Shown here piece after piece: positions 25,276 through 38,163 of a DNA stretch of 64,000 nt. A program made the translations under genes and the position numbers. The stretch's first letter is position 1. Each line of letters begins with the position of its first letter. The stretch covers positions 45,401 to 109,400 of the forward strand of contig JAURVB010006392.1 in assembly GCA_033002965.1 (NCBI GenBank), read 5' to 3'. The notes below the pieces were generated by a model. The model was not told where the DNA came from. It worked only from the letters and a program-made list of their open reading frames with translations, and searched no databases. Source of the stretch: Piper betle (Eukaryota > Streptophyta > Magnoliopsida > Piperales > Piperaceae).

Positions 25276-26132
25276 TATGTAGTTTTTACAATTTTTCGAC
25301 AACTGTGCTACACGAGTGGGTATGGAAATAAGAAAATGACTTAGGATATAACAGTAGTCCCAAGGGACTAGAAAGTGAAATGAGAATATGCCCAGGCATC
25401 ATCAATAACAGATAAATTCAGTTAAAGTTGATTTTAGTTCAATAGATGCCCTTCAGAGATTTAAAGAAAATGTTTTCTTTCATATGAGAGTTTGCTCTCA
25501 TAGTCAGTTTAATATTAGTTATATTTTTGGACAAGTAACATTTGTTACTGACGTGTTTTTATAATATATGTAGGTGAGGTCAGGAGTAGAATGAGCGAGC
25601 TAGGATGGAGGAGAAGTGATGTCTCTTGCGCACACACATGTCAGACGATAGAATGTTAATGTTTGTTTATGTTGTCATTATATTAAGAATGATGAGATGT
25701 AAGGTATGACAATTGAATTCATATGATGTGAAAAGTAATTAGAATGCATAGATGGGTCGAGACCCAAGATTTAGAATGAATTATGCAGTAGATTAGAATT
25801 TTGTGCAAATATCAATGCATGATATATATATATATATACATATACATATTGATTTGACAAGATGAACCTTAATTGCACTTTTAAAGGAAATTTTGTATGT
25901 TCTATTTTCAAAATTTTTATCGACTTTATCATACTTTGGTAAACTAGTTGTCATGTCATTCATGTAGTAGCATGTAAGGGTTCTGTGTATTCATCATGCA
26001 TAGCGATAAACATCTTCCATCTCGAGACGTCGAGAGTAGATCTATAGGGTTAGGTTCAAGTTAACCGACCTAACCGGAACCAGTGACATTCTAGTTCGGT
26101 TCCTCAGCGTGAACCAGATTTGAGGTGTTACA
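20887..26132 (+). mobile_element. Solo LTR II, split by a younger solo LTR
   Basis: It starts TGTAAAACCC at 20887 and ends GAGGTGTTACA at 26132, with flanks TCAGG (20882-20886) and TCAAG (26133-26137), a 5-bp duplication with one mismatch. Taking out the inner LTR and its extra target copy (21492-24543) leaves about 2.2 kb that follows the same order of blocks as the other family members: a start block, a GAGGATGAGATCCCTCGAG word near 25155, TGAGAGTTTGCTCTCA near 25484, and a TTGCACTTTTA block near 25874. It lacks most of the GC-rich core. No internal retroelement sequence is present, so it is a solo LTR. A TA microsatellite has grown inside it at 25240-25270. Confidence 0.85.
21492..24538 (+). 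mobile_element. Solo LTR I, inserted in LTR II, TSD ATCCT
   Basis: A 3047-bp block runs from TGTAAAACCC to GGGGTGTTACA and is flanked by perfect ATCCT (21487-21491 and 24539-24543). It has a strongly GC-rich core (about 21960-22670) with repeated CGCCGGAAAACC-like words at 22440-22530. It carries GAGGATGAGATCCCTCGAG near 23274, the hairpin word GAGAGTTTGCTCTC near 23823, and a near-terminal hairpin CGGTTCACG/CGTGAACCG at about 24504-24523. Its last 165 bases are almost identical to 63830-64000 (inverted), so this copy is recent. Open frames inside the GC core are not counted as genes. Confidence 0.93.
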
Positions 26133-29100
26133 TCAAGTTTAAATTTATTTTATACGTAGGACGGCATCAATGGCGTTTTATCAAATCCCTCCAATGTCAT
26201 GCCCTTTAGTCGTGTTTTCTATACATGTTTAATAAAATTTCAAGGTTGAGACCCATTGATGGTTTTCGAAAGATAAGATCCAAAAGTATTAAATCTTCTT
26301 CTAAGCCTATATGTATAAATATGATGGTTTATGACTTTTTGAGTAAGTGTGTATGGGATGTATGGACTGCACTAGGACTCTTTCAAACCCTGAGGTAGTG
26401 AGGAGCATGAGGCAACTGTGTAATGCAAAACATTTCTGAAATTTGTTGCACTAACTTAACAGTTCATTTTCCCACTCAAGTACTGTGGCGGGTGTAATAT
26501 AGAAGATGTGAAGACATAAGTGTGTATGAATATGAATATTAGTCATGTGTTCCTGCCAAAACTCGTTTAAGTATGTTTGCTTACCGCCTAATGTGAGACA
26601 ATTCTGAAGTTTCCTAAGTTTTTGTGGGTAATAGAATACTCATTTGCCAACTTGTTATTTTACCGTGTAGTTATTCAGACCAGAAATCAAATTTATTTGA
26701 TTACAGGTGTGGTTTTCTATTATATATAGGTGAGGTTCCCTAATGTTGGACAACCTAGGTGCATGGCTCAGGTGGCTTAGAGGTGGTTTTGGCAGGGCCC
26801 TGTGGTATGTTATGTGTTTTGGACTATGTATTTTGTGGATGACTCTATGACGAGCATATGCCCTAACTATGTAAACCTTATATGATTCGAATGTATGCCA
26901 TGATGGCTGTGATAGCATATTTTATCCTTACATTAATATATTTTACTATAAACTTATAATACTTTGGGGCAAAGCTAACAATCGTCTACAAGATATATAA
27001 GCCCTAGAGTCTTAGAACATTACTAAGAGCTAAGTTAGGTACAGGAAACATATTTGGCTGCAATTGTTTGTATGTTAAATTAACATGGGTGGAAGAGCTT
27101 GTGGTTCACACTAATTGAAGACCCACATGAAGTTCGGGTATTAAGGTTTGATGCCTGATACTTGATGATGCTATGTAATTTCTATGATGCCTTAGTTTTT
27201 GCTTGCAAAGGGTATGTGGAACAGGTAACTACAATAAAACCTGTGATTCGACTTAGGGTTTTATAGTCTGAACCGGGAGGTTCGACCGTTATTTTCAGTC
27301 AAGTCAAGTTTTAATTGTAAGACGATCATTCATTTTTCTCAACTGACTATTCGTTTTTCTAACCAACCATTTATTTTTCTTAATTGACCATTTGTTTTTC
27401 TCACCGACCACTCGTTTTCTTTCCCCTTGACATCTATTTATTCCACACTTCTGACACTGTCACTAGCTAACCACCACCATCCTTCTTACCCAACTTTCTT
27501 CTTCTTTTTCTTCCTTTTCTTTTCCCCCACGATCCTTACTCGAGCCAGCCACAACCTTGTTGCTGTCACCGCATGACTGACAATTAGTTACGGAGTAGGA
27601 TCTCACTGCCTAAGCACTAAGACACGCTCGGAGCTTCTACGAGGCCCATTTAAGACTCGCCCCTAATTTATTGTTCTATTCTGTCGTAATTTAATTTTTA
27701 CAGATTGTAGGATGAGTTGAGTGGTGTTTTATTGGATCCTATTTAGCTCAGGCCATGCCTATTATATAAATCCCTACCAAGACCTATATACATATAGTTT
27801 TTGCATTTTTTAACAGCCGTACTACGTGAGCGGACATGTGTCAGTCAAATCTGGGAATACTAACAACCATACATGTCAGTCAAAGCCAAGAATACCGACA
27901 ACCATACATGTCAGTCGAATCCGGGATTACCGACAACCGTGCTACGCGAGTGGGTATGGAGGTAAGAAAAGGGCTTAGGATATAATAGTAGTCCCAAGGG
28001 ACTAGAAAGTGAAATGAAAAAATGTCGAGAGAGGCATTAGCAGCAGCAGATCAGTTTAGTTAAAGATGATTTTAGTTTAGGAGATGCCCTTCAAAGAGTT
28101 CACGATAAATATAAAAAATATTTTCTTTCATATGAGAGTTTGCTCTCATAGTCACTTTGATATTAGTTATGTTTTGGACCAGTAGCACTCATTACTGACG
28201 TGTTTTTATAATATATGTAGGTGATGATCATGAGTAGGATGAGTCTGCTTGGACGGAGAAGCAGTAACGTGTTTTTATAATATATGTTAATATTTTTTTT
28301 ATGTTATCATTATATTGAGGATGATGTGATGTAATGCAAGGTATGATAATATAATAGTGATATTATGATTTGAAACAGATATTAATGTGCAAGTCGAATG
28401 ATAAAAGTGAAATATGAATAGAATGAACAGGTAGGTCGAAACCCAAAACGTAGAATATTTTGAGGTGACAAAATTAAATGTTGATGTAAAAAATATGATG
28501 TAATGAGTGTATATTGATTTATGTAATTATACATGTTGTTTTGATAGGGTGGTCCTTAATTGCACATTCAGGGAAAACTCTATTCGTCTTATTTAACAAA
28601 TTTTATCGAAATTGTTTTAGTACGCAAATTGGTTATTATGTCATTCATGTAGTAGCATGTTAGCAATCCGTGCATTCAACCATACATAACAATTGACATC
28701 TTCCATCTTAAGACACCAAGAGTATATCCGTAAAGTTGGGTTTGGGTTAGCTGACCTAACCAGGACCGATGACATTCCTATTCAATTCTAAAGAATAAAC
28801 CAGACTTGGGGTGTTACAACTACGACCCTTGTTAAATACTCACATCATCTTTATATGACTAATAAGTAGGTCGAAGTCAATTAGTGAACTAAGTAGTAAA
28901 AATATGATGTATGCAATAATATGCAACCTCAAAATTGTTGCAGGGGTGTATTTCTTATACAGTTGGGAGTGATTATCACATTTTTAAAGTCACCGTTCAT
29001 AGTTGTAGGAGAGATTCTGATTCTATTATAGTTAGGGGTGTTTATATAAGATTCCTTTAAGTATAAGATCTGTCTTTGTAATACAAGTCATTCTATGAAA

Positions 29101-29243
29101 ATCAAGTCTGGTGTCCGTCTTAAGCCTCCGCAAAGCGTTGAGATTCACCTCTGTACAATCTATACGCGATAGCCCAACGAGTAATTTTAAAATTATAATG
29201 TCATGTTTTGGTCTGTCTTTTTGGACTGAATTAGGGTGTTATA
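26133..29243 (+). mobile_element. Old, diverged LTR-family remnant, host of the nested LTRs
   Basis: Outside the inserted LTR at 27233-28818, this sequence keeps faint family blocks: GTAGGACGGCATCAATGGCG near 26155 beside GTAGGACGAGTTGAGTGGTG in LTR II, TTGAGACCCATTGATGG, and GCCTATATGTATAAATATG near 26306. It ends AGGGTGTTATA at about 29243 where other members end GGGGTGTTACA. Its left part probably lies before 20887. No protein is encoded. The left boundary is not resolved. Confidence 0.5.
27233..28818 (+). mobile_element. Solo LTR III (shortened), TSD ACTAC
   Basis: A 1586-bp LTR-family copy begins AATAAAACC (first two bases changed from TG) and ends GGGGTGTTACA. It is flanked by perfect ACTAC (27228-27232 and 28819-28823). 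It resembles LTR II more than LTR I and has lost a block, jumping from the ACTCGAGCCAGCC region straight to TACGGAGTAGG at about 27590. A short word with ATACATGTCAGTC recurs at about 27835-27950. Confidence 0.87.
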
Positions 29244-31237
29244 GCCCGGCTATTTATAAAGGTCTCACAAACCAAAATTAGGAAGATAACAGGGGCTTTT
29301 ATTTCATTATTGTTGGACATTTATGTGGACATTCTACCAAATTTAAATAAGTAATTTATATTTATTTATAATAATTTGGGAAATTGCCAAATTATAGCAA
29401 CTGAATTATTATCAATATAGACGTCTTAATGTCCAGGGGCTGAAAGTGAATATTCCAATCATGGTTAAAAATTTTGGACTGACTTGACTCGGCATGTCGA
29501 CCTTAACTTCCACGCTAATTTTTTCAATTCTATAAATTAATTAAAATTTTTGGACTGACTTGACACGGCAAGGTCTACTTGATTTCCGAGCTAATTTTTT
29601 TAATTTTACAATTTAATATTATATTAAATAATAATATATTATTTTTTTGACACTTGAAATCCATGATATATAATTGTATTTTATTAAATTAATGATTTAG
29701 CTAAATTAAAATTTTTTATATATTTTAATAGCCTTGTATCTTATGATTCGAAGAGTCATCCATAAATTTGTTAACAAAAAGTCATCAATGATGTTGAATC
29801 TAGAAATGATGAGCGAAGTTGTCTTAAAAAATTTAGAATAAAAAAATCTAAAAATATGATTCTAATTATCAAAAAAAGTCAACAAATTTATCAATGTGGC
29901 TCAAAGGTCGTGCCAACGAATTTATCCTTTGAACAGTTGGTAGAATTCATCCTTGTGTTTCTCGTTTTTTGTAAGGTACGTAAGATATTACAATACCGGT
30001 CCTGGCATGCAAATTACCCATTGTATATTCTATTGTTTTTGCAAATTATATCCTTCAATTATCAACTGTGTAGTCTAAATAATAGGCTGTTGCCATACAA
30101 ATATATTGAAATAGCAAGTTGCTTGCCTTGCTAATCATAATAAAGCTAAATGTAATCAACAGTTTCATGATTAGCCATGAGGGATTTATCCGGAAGCCTA
30201 GTGATCATATAACAACGACTAATAAAGTTAAATATTCATGACGTTCAAATCAAAGTGCATTAAAATATATATGTCAAGATTTTGTTGGTGTCCACTGTTT
30301 TGCTTCGCGGGGTAACAAATCATAATGTTGTAACAAGTGAAACAACGAGAAACAAACATGATATAAGGCCATTAATTTGCACTGACAAGAGATGAATAAT
30401 GGTCTCAAAAGTTATTGCCGAAACCAACGTGTTGTTCAGACTTCATACTTCAATCATATCCAGCAGGCAAACATGTTTCGGGACCCAGTATTTAATGTGA
30501 TTCCTGTAAAAGTAGCCCCTTAATTAATTATTTCCGCTCCAAAACGCCCAACGCCAACTTCACGCCCACCATAAATGCACGTTTGCACCCGCCCGAAGGC
30601 TAAGGCAGCCTCGACTGTTGAAATGGACCGACAACGATCGAATACAAAAAGTTAAGAAGTCATGAAAAATTAATACATATATATACTATTAATTAAGAAT
30701 TTACAATTCCATATTATTGAATTAGCCCTTGTGCACTTTGCAATCCAAGTTACGAGTACCTTTTTTGATGCCAGCATTATCACCAGTTTTGTAAAGTTTC
30801 TTTAAAACGGAACAAAAAATAGATGAAATTAGCCAAAGGTGAAAATTGGTGACTAGGGAAGGAGATTTTGGTTCCTAGAAGTAATAGTTGTAGAAATATT
30901 GTTGGAGCCTTGGAGATGTTGTGGATGAGGCTGACTGGGAGTACGTTGCCGTGACAAGTGAAGGCAGAAGGTATCAAATAGCAAGTCGTGTGAGATATGG
31001 CAGCTTCTAATCTGAAGTGAATAGAATCAAACAAATTACGTGAAGCATCCCACCTTATTCCCTAACAGCCAGGTGTTTTTGGCCGAGCATCACTCAGAAT
31101 CATTTCCGACACCGTTTTCTTTTTGCCAAAACAAATAACATATATTCCCTCGGCTTTCAGTACCCTCTGATGTGATATCATCACCACCCTTAGGGGGTTG
31201 TTTAATTAAAGAGGTAACCCCCATCACAGACCACCCC
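29244..31237. other. Intergenic region downstream of the permease gene
   Basis: AT-rich with no supported gene. A short diverged repeat (TTGGACTGACTTGAC) occurs at about 29472 and 29551. The part from about 30780 to 31237 is less AT-rich and would hold the 3' untranslated region of the minus-strand permease gene. Confidence 0.45.
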
Positions 31238-32877
31238 TCATGCCGTGCTGCTGCTTCCGACGGTCTCGCCCGGGTCGACGGTGGTGGCGTTCTTGTGGGA
31301 GCGAACCCCACAGAGAAGTCGGGTGATGCGGGCCCAGGCCCAATCCGAGCCGTTTAAAATGATGAAGCTGCCGATCCCGCCGATGAAGCCGTAGGCAATG
31401 GAGTAGGTGAGAGGGGTGAGGACGATGGTGAGGAAGGCAGGGACGGCCTCCCTCATGTCCCCCCAATCGATCTGGACCACACATCGCATCATCATCACCC
31501 CGACCAGCACCAGAGCGGGCCCCACCGCCCACGGCGGTATGGACGCGAGCAGGGGCGTGAAGAAGAGCGCGGAGAAGAACCAGGCAGCCGCCGTCAGCGC
31601 CGTCAGCCCCGTCCGGCCGCCCTCCCTGATCCCGGTCGACGACTCCACGAACGCCGTCACCGGCGACGTCCCGAGGAGCGACCCGACCACGATCGCCGCC
31701 GCGTCGCTCATGAACGCCGCGTACTGCCCCTCGAAGTCGCCCGTATCCGGGTCCACCAGGCCCGCGAAGCCGGCCAGCGAGTAGAGCGTGCCGGTGGTGT
31801 CCAGGATATCCACGTAGAGGAAGGTGACCAGGGCCTCCCAGAAGTAACCCCGCCCCACCCCGGCGAAGCTCAGCGCCCCAGCCGTCGACTCAATCACGTG
31901 CACCTCTACCACCCTCTTGAAGTACCGGTACGCGGCGTCACCCTCCGGCGTGTCCGGGAACACCGTCACCGACGTGTGGCGGAACCAGGACACGGCAGTC
32001 ACGAACACGATGCCGTAGATCATGGCGCCCTTGACGTTCTTGATGAGGCACAGCGCGATGACGACGAAGCCCACCACCGCCAGCCAGAACGTGGCACTCT
32101 CCATCCGGTGGTTCAAGCACAGTACGTCCGAGGACAAGGCGGCACCTGGGATCGCCGTGCCGTTCCCGAACACCGGCATGAGCGACGCCCGGGCTGACCG
32201 CGGGCAGGCGGCGAGGGTGACGATCGTAGAAGGACTGTACCCGACGAGCCCCACGCCCTGATTGCTCTGGAGGCCGATGAAGGCTAGGAAGAGACCGATG
32301 CCGGCGGAGGAGGCAATTCGGACGGGGCGGGGTATGAGCTTGGCGATCCGGGAGCGGAAGCCGAGGGCGGAGATGGCGAGGAAGATGAGGCCCTCGAGGA
32401 AGATGGCGGCGAGGGCGGTGCGGTAGGGGAGGGAGCCGGTGCCGTGGTATCCCACGACTGTGTACGCGAAGTAGGCGTTGACGCCCATGCCCGGGGCAAG
32501 CGCGAGCGGCAGGTTGGCGAAGCAGCCCATGATGAACGAGCCTATGAGAGACGACGCAGCCGTGGCCACGATCAAGTCCCGCCGAGCGCGGTCCACGCAC
32601 ACATTGTAGTCGTCCCGGGAGAGGTCCTTCGCGCATGTGGCGCCGGAGTCGGAGAGGATGGATGCGTTCACGGCCAAGATGTAGGCCATGGTTAGGAAAG
32701 TGGCGGTGCCGGCTCGGAGCTCGGTGGTGAAGGTGGTGTTCCTCTTGGAGAGCTTGAAGCGGCGGCCCACCCTGGACGACGCGACATAGTCGTTTAGGCT
32801 TGATACGGCGGAGTCCCATGAACGAGGTTTGGGGTCGTGGGATGGTGGGGGAGTGTCTCCGGCAGTGCCATGGCCAT
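31238..32877 (-). CDS. AZG-type adenine/guanine permease, intronless, apparent 1-base frameshift near the start
   Basis: The body (510 codons from a GTG at 32770 to TGA at 31238) is a polytopic purine permease of the plant AZG / fungal AzgA family, which takes up adenine and guanine across the membrane with protons. Family marks include [20 protein letters not shown] in the first membrane segment, [46 protein letters not shown], and [16 protein letters not shown] near the substrate site. The same frame stays open upstream to a TGA at about 32952, adding the family's usual N-terminal sequence ([14 protein letters not shown]) but no ATG. The only well-placed ATG (32877, in ACCATGGCC) is one frame off. 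One extra C in the run at 32847-32851 would join them into 546 residues, close to the usual length. This is either an assembly error or a real null mutation. AZG1 versus AZG2 is not decided. Confidence 0.93.
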
Positions 32878-32899
32878 GGTGGGGTGTTGAGAATGTGAA

Positions 32900-35800
32900 T
32901 CTTGCCTCTTGGTATCTCCCGCTTTGTTGTGTTATAGTAGAATGCGTTGGTCAAAGAAAGCAACATATTGTCACAAAAACTATGGACGTCGCTTTGTCGA
33001 TACAACAAAATCTGTGGAACCCTACCTTCATTGGGAGAGAAAAAGGGTTGTCAATTAGTTTATGGGTTTAATACGGTATCTCCGTAGGGCTCCAACAAAT
33101 TTTCCCGGGATTTTTTTTCGGTTTTCCTAAGCTTCACCTTAATCTTAAAAGGGTATGTTTTTATTTGTGTTGATTTTACACTGAACTCTTTGTTTCTAGT
33201 GCACGCTGAAAAAATCAACTCAAAGGTTAACTTGATATTAAACGAGCAGGACCCCTCGACTTGGTGCTGGATAATTTATACAAAAGAATAAAATTTTGAT
33301 CACATTTATCTTAATTTTTTTTATATAAATATAACCAAATTATAAAATTTGATTATATGATATCAAATTTAAATAATGTATCTATGATTAAATTATCTTT
33401 TATGCATAATTATATCAAATTTGAAATATTATAATTATAAATTAAATTGTAATATGAATTATACGAAAAATATTATCAATAAATACAAATCAAGCTAGTT
33501 CAAACTTGACTTAAATTCAAATAAACTCAAATACTTTTTAACTCGACTTGAACTTAAAATAAAACAAACTAAGTTTGAGTTAAGCAAAATATGATTCAAT
33601 TCATACGATGAGCGCTCCTAATTTCTAGGATTGTTTTGTGCTCTAGCACCCGGAGCAGTTGTTAACCATTTATTGCAAGTTAAGTGAAATAGTTCATGGT
33701 TTGGAAACTTTGTAATTATTAATAGATGTTTTGAGGGCAGTTTGAAAAAAATCAATGGTCTAAAGTTTATGTAAAACCACCTAAATAAGGGCCCTTGAAT
33801 GAGAATCCAAGGGCCACTTTTAATTGTGCATTGGCTGCGTAGAGAAAAAAGCACTTGTAAACCTAGGGTTCTTTTACACCCCACCCCTCACCAAACCAAG
33901 TGTTGCAACCACTTCCTAGCATTTCTTGAATTTTAATTTTTGTTTTTGTTTGATGTTTCTTAGTGATGGGACTGATAATCTTAATAATCTTGACCGTTTA
34001 TTTAAAGTTATAACAAATTTCTTATTTATGAAATACAAATAACTAATTAAATAAACTAAGATTATAAATTTCAAATTTCATCGTTAGAAAATATCACGAG
34101 CTTTATTTTACAACAATTAATTAGACTCAAAAAAGTTAGTTTTTTGGGAGAATTTCAGCCCTCTTAGCGGAGGTATGCCCTTTTAACGCTCCCGAGGCAA
34201 GCCTCCCTATAAAAGGTGTTTTTACTAACTAATAAAGTCCTCATTTTTTTACTTTCCTCCCAAAATAGCCACCATCTCCAAACCTGACAGTCGCCGCCAT
34301 TCTTTGAGTTGTCCTCCAACCCGTGTCAGTCGCTACCACTCTTTCAGTTTCGACAGATTGCTGCCTGTCCTTGTTGCATGGCTTCTTTTAGCAGTCACTC
34401 GCCGTTTTATATGTATGATTGATTCTCGTTCTACAATATTTTTTTCCAAGAAAGTGTGGGTTTTCCATTCTCTTTTCCCGTCTTGGTCTATTTTAATAAT
34501 TGATAAGAGGTGGTTAGAAACTATATATCGGATTTATATTCGATACATTATGGATAAGCTTGGTTCAATAAATTTTATATAGGTTGAACACAATAGTAGA
34601 ATTATGCATATTTATATTCGATATATTATGAGTATGCATGTTTCGCTCAATAAGTCATATTAGATCTAACTGTAAATTTATATTATAAATACAAATATTT
34701 TATTAAATGTTCAAAAAATTTTATGATTATTTGATTAAATTAACTTAAAATATCACAATTTTTCAGATTAAAAAAACGAATTAAATTAAAATGGTATAAA
34801 GGCCTAAATTATATAGCCCGTCTATGCTGTATATCGAATCGTATTGACCACAATATAATGTTCAAATTTAAAAATTAAAACTATAATTTTATACACTAAT
34901 GCAAAAATTCGGCAAGCCAGCTATATAGCTCGGACTCGTGTACGTAATAAGTAAGTACGAGGGTGGCGTGAGGGGTTGAAAGTTCCCAATTGGGTGGGCA
35001 CCAATTTTCGGCTAAATAGCTACTTCAACTTCCATGTACACCGCTTTACGGAGCTTCGCGTTCATACTACATACCCATCTTGTGGTCAAAGATTCCACCC
35101 CTCTCGTCGACGATGGGCATGTCAATGCATCTTATGCATCTCTGCAAGCCATGAGCTTCGAAGTAGGTGACATGGGTGTTGGCCGCCGAAATTAAGTCAA
35201 GAAGTAACATCTACTCAACTACTTGGAAAAAACTTCTACTCGTATGTCTCTTACAAAAATCTATATATGGAACAAGAGTCATCTTCCGAAAATAATATAT
35301 GGTTTAGCCCTTACATACATAAGCTATACGTGATCATATACGTCATAATTTCTATTTAGAATAATTAAGTAGATTTCATACTCCTGCAAATTTATATAGA
35401 TGAATATAAAATTAAATAATTAAAATATTTATAGATTTTAAAATCAATCTAATATTTTATTCATTTCATCTTAATTTTCAAAATAATTGTAGCAACAGAT
35501 AAATTTAAATTGATATTAAACTTGAGGTTTTTTTAAAAGTCTTAAAGTAATTAGCCATATTAATGTATGAAAAAGATAAAAATTAATCAACCTGTTACTT
35601 GTACACTCTGATTCACATATATACGGACAACATTATATAGAACCCACTAAAAGACTGTAATTCATAAAGGCATTGAGGCAGCTCACTTCAATTTTCCTCT
35701 ATATGATTTTATAATTACTTGTTTAACACCTACTCAAGTAATGCACTCAAACACATTTAAAATCCTCTTGTAACATTATCCAAACGTTCGTACATAAATC

Positions 35801-37734
35801 TCAATTTTAATTTTTTTTACTAAGGAAATAACGTTTGCGCATTGCAAATTTATTCTGCATTCTTACAAAGTAGTAGCAATATTATCTACACTTTATATGC
35901 ATATTTATGGTTGAATCCGAGGAGTTGGTCCCAATCTTGGGGGTGAGTCTAAATAAAGATGTGCTACGGGATCTTATGTGCGTTCCGTTGCTAGCCGCTT
36001 AATTTATATTTTTTGCATTGTTTTAAATGTAATATCATTTCCGGTCCTCACATAGTATATTATTAAATACAATATAAATTACTGCTTGATTTACAGCCAG
36101 TGCGTGATATCCTTCGTCTATTCTGGTTCAACCATATCCTCAAATTATAAATAAAATATTTTACTAAATATAAAAAATATATTTTATTATCAATATTTTA
36201 TTAAAACCAGTTAAAATACCTTAATTTTTAACATGAAATTAATTTTTTAAAAAAATCAGATTAAAAAATTGGATATGAATTAAAATAGTACAAAGGCTCA
36301 ACATAAACAAGTGCAATATGGAATTTAAAACTCTAGTACATAGCGTCTTTGACCTGGTCTCTTTTAGCCTTTTGAGTTATTCTAATTCACATCCAGTTTT
36401 TTTAATCTAAAATTTTTTCACAAAATCTGATTTCCCCCCCCCCTAAATTAATAATATTTGAATATGACAAAACATATTATTTATTATTTTAAATTTTTGT
36501 TGAACCCAATTTTATTTGATTAAAAAATACCCTCTGCCGATTATAAATCCATTATACGAGCACAGTCTACCCAACCCCTTAACCCTTCCATCTTTTTCTT
36601 TATTTTTTTTACCAAGCCCTTACATCTTGGTTACCATCACAGGGAATCTAAATTGAAGCCTCTTCTACAGTTCTACCTTCTTCGCCTCATCTACCTTGGA
36701 ATCAATAAAAAACGATGAAGCTTACAAAGCTTTTGATCTCATTCTCGTTCTCCTACTCGTTTTTCTTTTTGCCTAAGATTTGGATTTTATTTGCTTTTGC
36801 GGGAAACTTCAGAGTATACATGAGATTCCCATTCAATGATGCTCCACCTTTGTTGAAGGAAATTTCAAGATTTTTACCCTATGATGATTCCAATGTACGA
36901 AGGAAATTTCAGATTTCAGATTTTAGCCCTTCCATCTTTTCCCTGAAATTTCAGATTCCCTACCAATGCACAATTTTTCAAAAGAAAAAGAAAAAAAAAG
37001 GAAAAAAAAAGAAAAGAAAAGAAAAGAAATACTACCAATGCGTATCATTATGGTTTCAGGAAAATTATACAGAAGTATATACAACATGGGGCTTGAGAAA
37101 CTATATGCAAGACATCAATATTAATCTTATCAAAATACAAAATTGATCAAAGGATCCACAAATCTAAATCTCAAGAGCTCGTTGATGTAGGAATTCTTTG
37201 AAACTTCACAAGATGGTGCTGGCGCCGACCTAAATGGATTGATATGGCCAACCATACAAGGCAAACCTGGACAAAAGGTTCCAAATACTCAACAATTTGT
37301 AATTATGGCAAATGCCTAAAAACCTTCCAAAAATTCAAAATGTTTTTCTTGTAATTGATGCTTAAAAGTCCTAGTCTTGGATTAGTTACAGACCTACAAA
37401 GATAGAAGAATTATTTTTCATAAATTAGGAATATCATTAACGACGCCTTAACTTAGTGAGACTAGGTCAGTTACATCAATTTTGTGTTATTGACTCAATT
37501 CACATCAAATTTTAAGACAAGCCATTAGAAGAAAAGCATTGAGATTATATGAGAATGCATAAGGGCATATGAACATTCAAAATTTTTCCATTTGTAATCA
37601 CTTGAATCCTAGTTTAGGAGTCATGTCGCCTTCATCTTTCAAGTATCATGGGAAGAAGAAGCCCTTCCACTTGCAAGTTCAACCACGCAGGGAGGGAAAA
37701 TGAGATGCACATCTTAAACTCATAATATTATATA
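32900..37734. other. Intergenic region, no gene recognised
   Basis: The first 150 bases would contain the promoter and 5' untranslated region of the permease gene. The rest is strongly AT-rich with runs (C11 near 36431) and no protein I recognise. An open frame at 36715-37146 is lysine/phenylalanine-rich low-complexity sequence and is not counted. Confidence 0.45.
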
Positions 37735-38147
37735 TGTTGGGGTATTTTTGGTAGAGACGCCCATAAGGAGACTCACTAAATCAGCATTTTTTTTTTTTTG
37801 GTGGAGACACTTATAAGGGATGAACTCACTAAATCAATTAAGAGATTAAATTTAATTTAGTCTCAAGTTAATCAAATATTATCTCTTGGTATTTATCTTA
37901 TCAATTAATTTGAAATAATGATGAAAAAATTTATAAATATTACATCTTTTCCCTAACATCAAAAAAGAGAGAATAAAAAATTATGGTATTTCGAAAAAGA
38001 AGGAAAAATATATCGTGGAAATCAAACTTTTCCTTAGTGATCAAGTTTTGACTTGCAAGGGTGGTGACTCTTGTCCATTGATCTATTCTGCTGCAAGATA
38101 AATTTTTTATCTTATTTATATTTTATCATATATATTTAATTTCTTCA
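37735..38147 (+). repeat. 5' LTR of the non-coding element
   Basis: Starts TGTTGGGGTATTTTTGG, ends TTAATTTCTTCA. Collinear with 40608-41004. Confidence 0.9.
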
Positions 38148-38148
38148 T

Positions 38149-38163
38149 TGGTATCAGAGCCGC
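38149..38163 (+). promoter_or_regulatory. Primer-binding site, initiator tRNA-Met type
   Basis: TGGTATCAGAGCCGC lies one base after the 5' LTR. It is the standard minus-strand primer site of many plant LTR retrotransposons. Confidence 0.85.

Noticed and set aside
31938..33008. 356-residue minus-strand open frame overlapping the permease
   Set aside because: It is the shifted frame of the GC-rich permease gene, rich in Arg/His/Pro, with no family similarity. The 510-codon frame carries the conserved motifs.
36715..37146. 143-residue plus-strand open frame
   Set aside because: Phe/Ser-rich then a long Lys run from an A-rich tract; no motif and no supporting gene structure.
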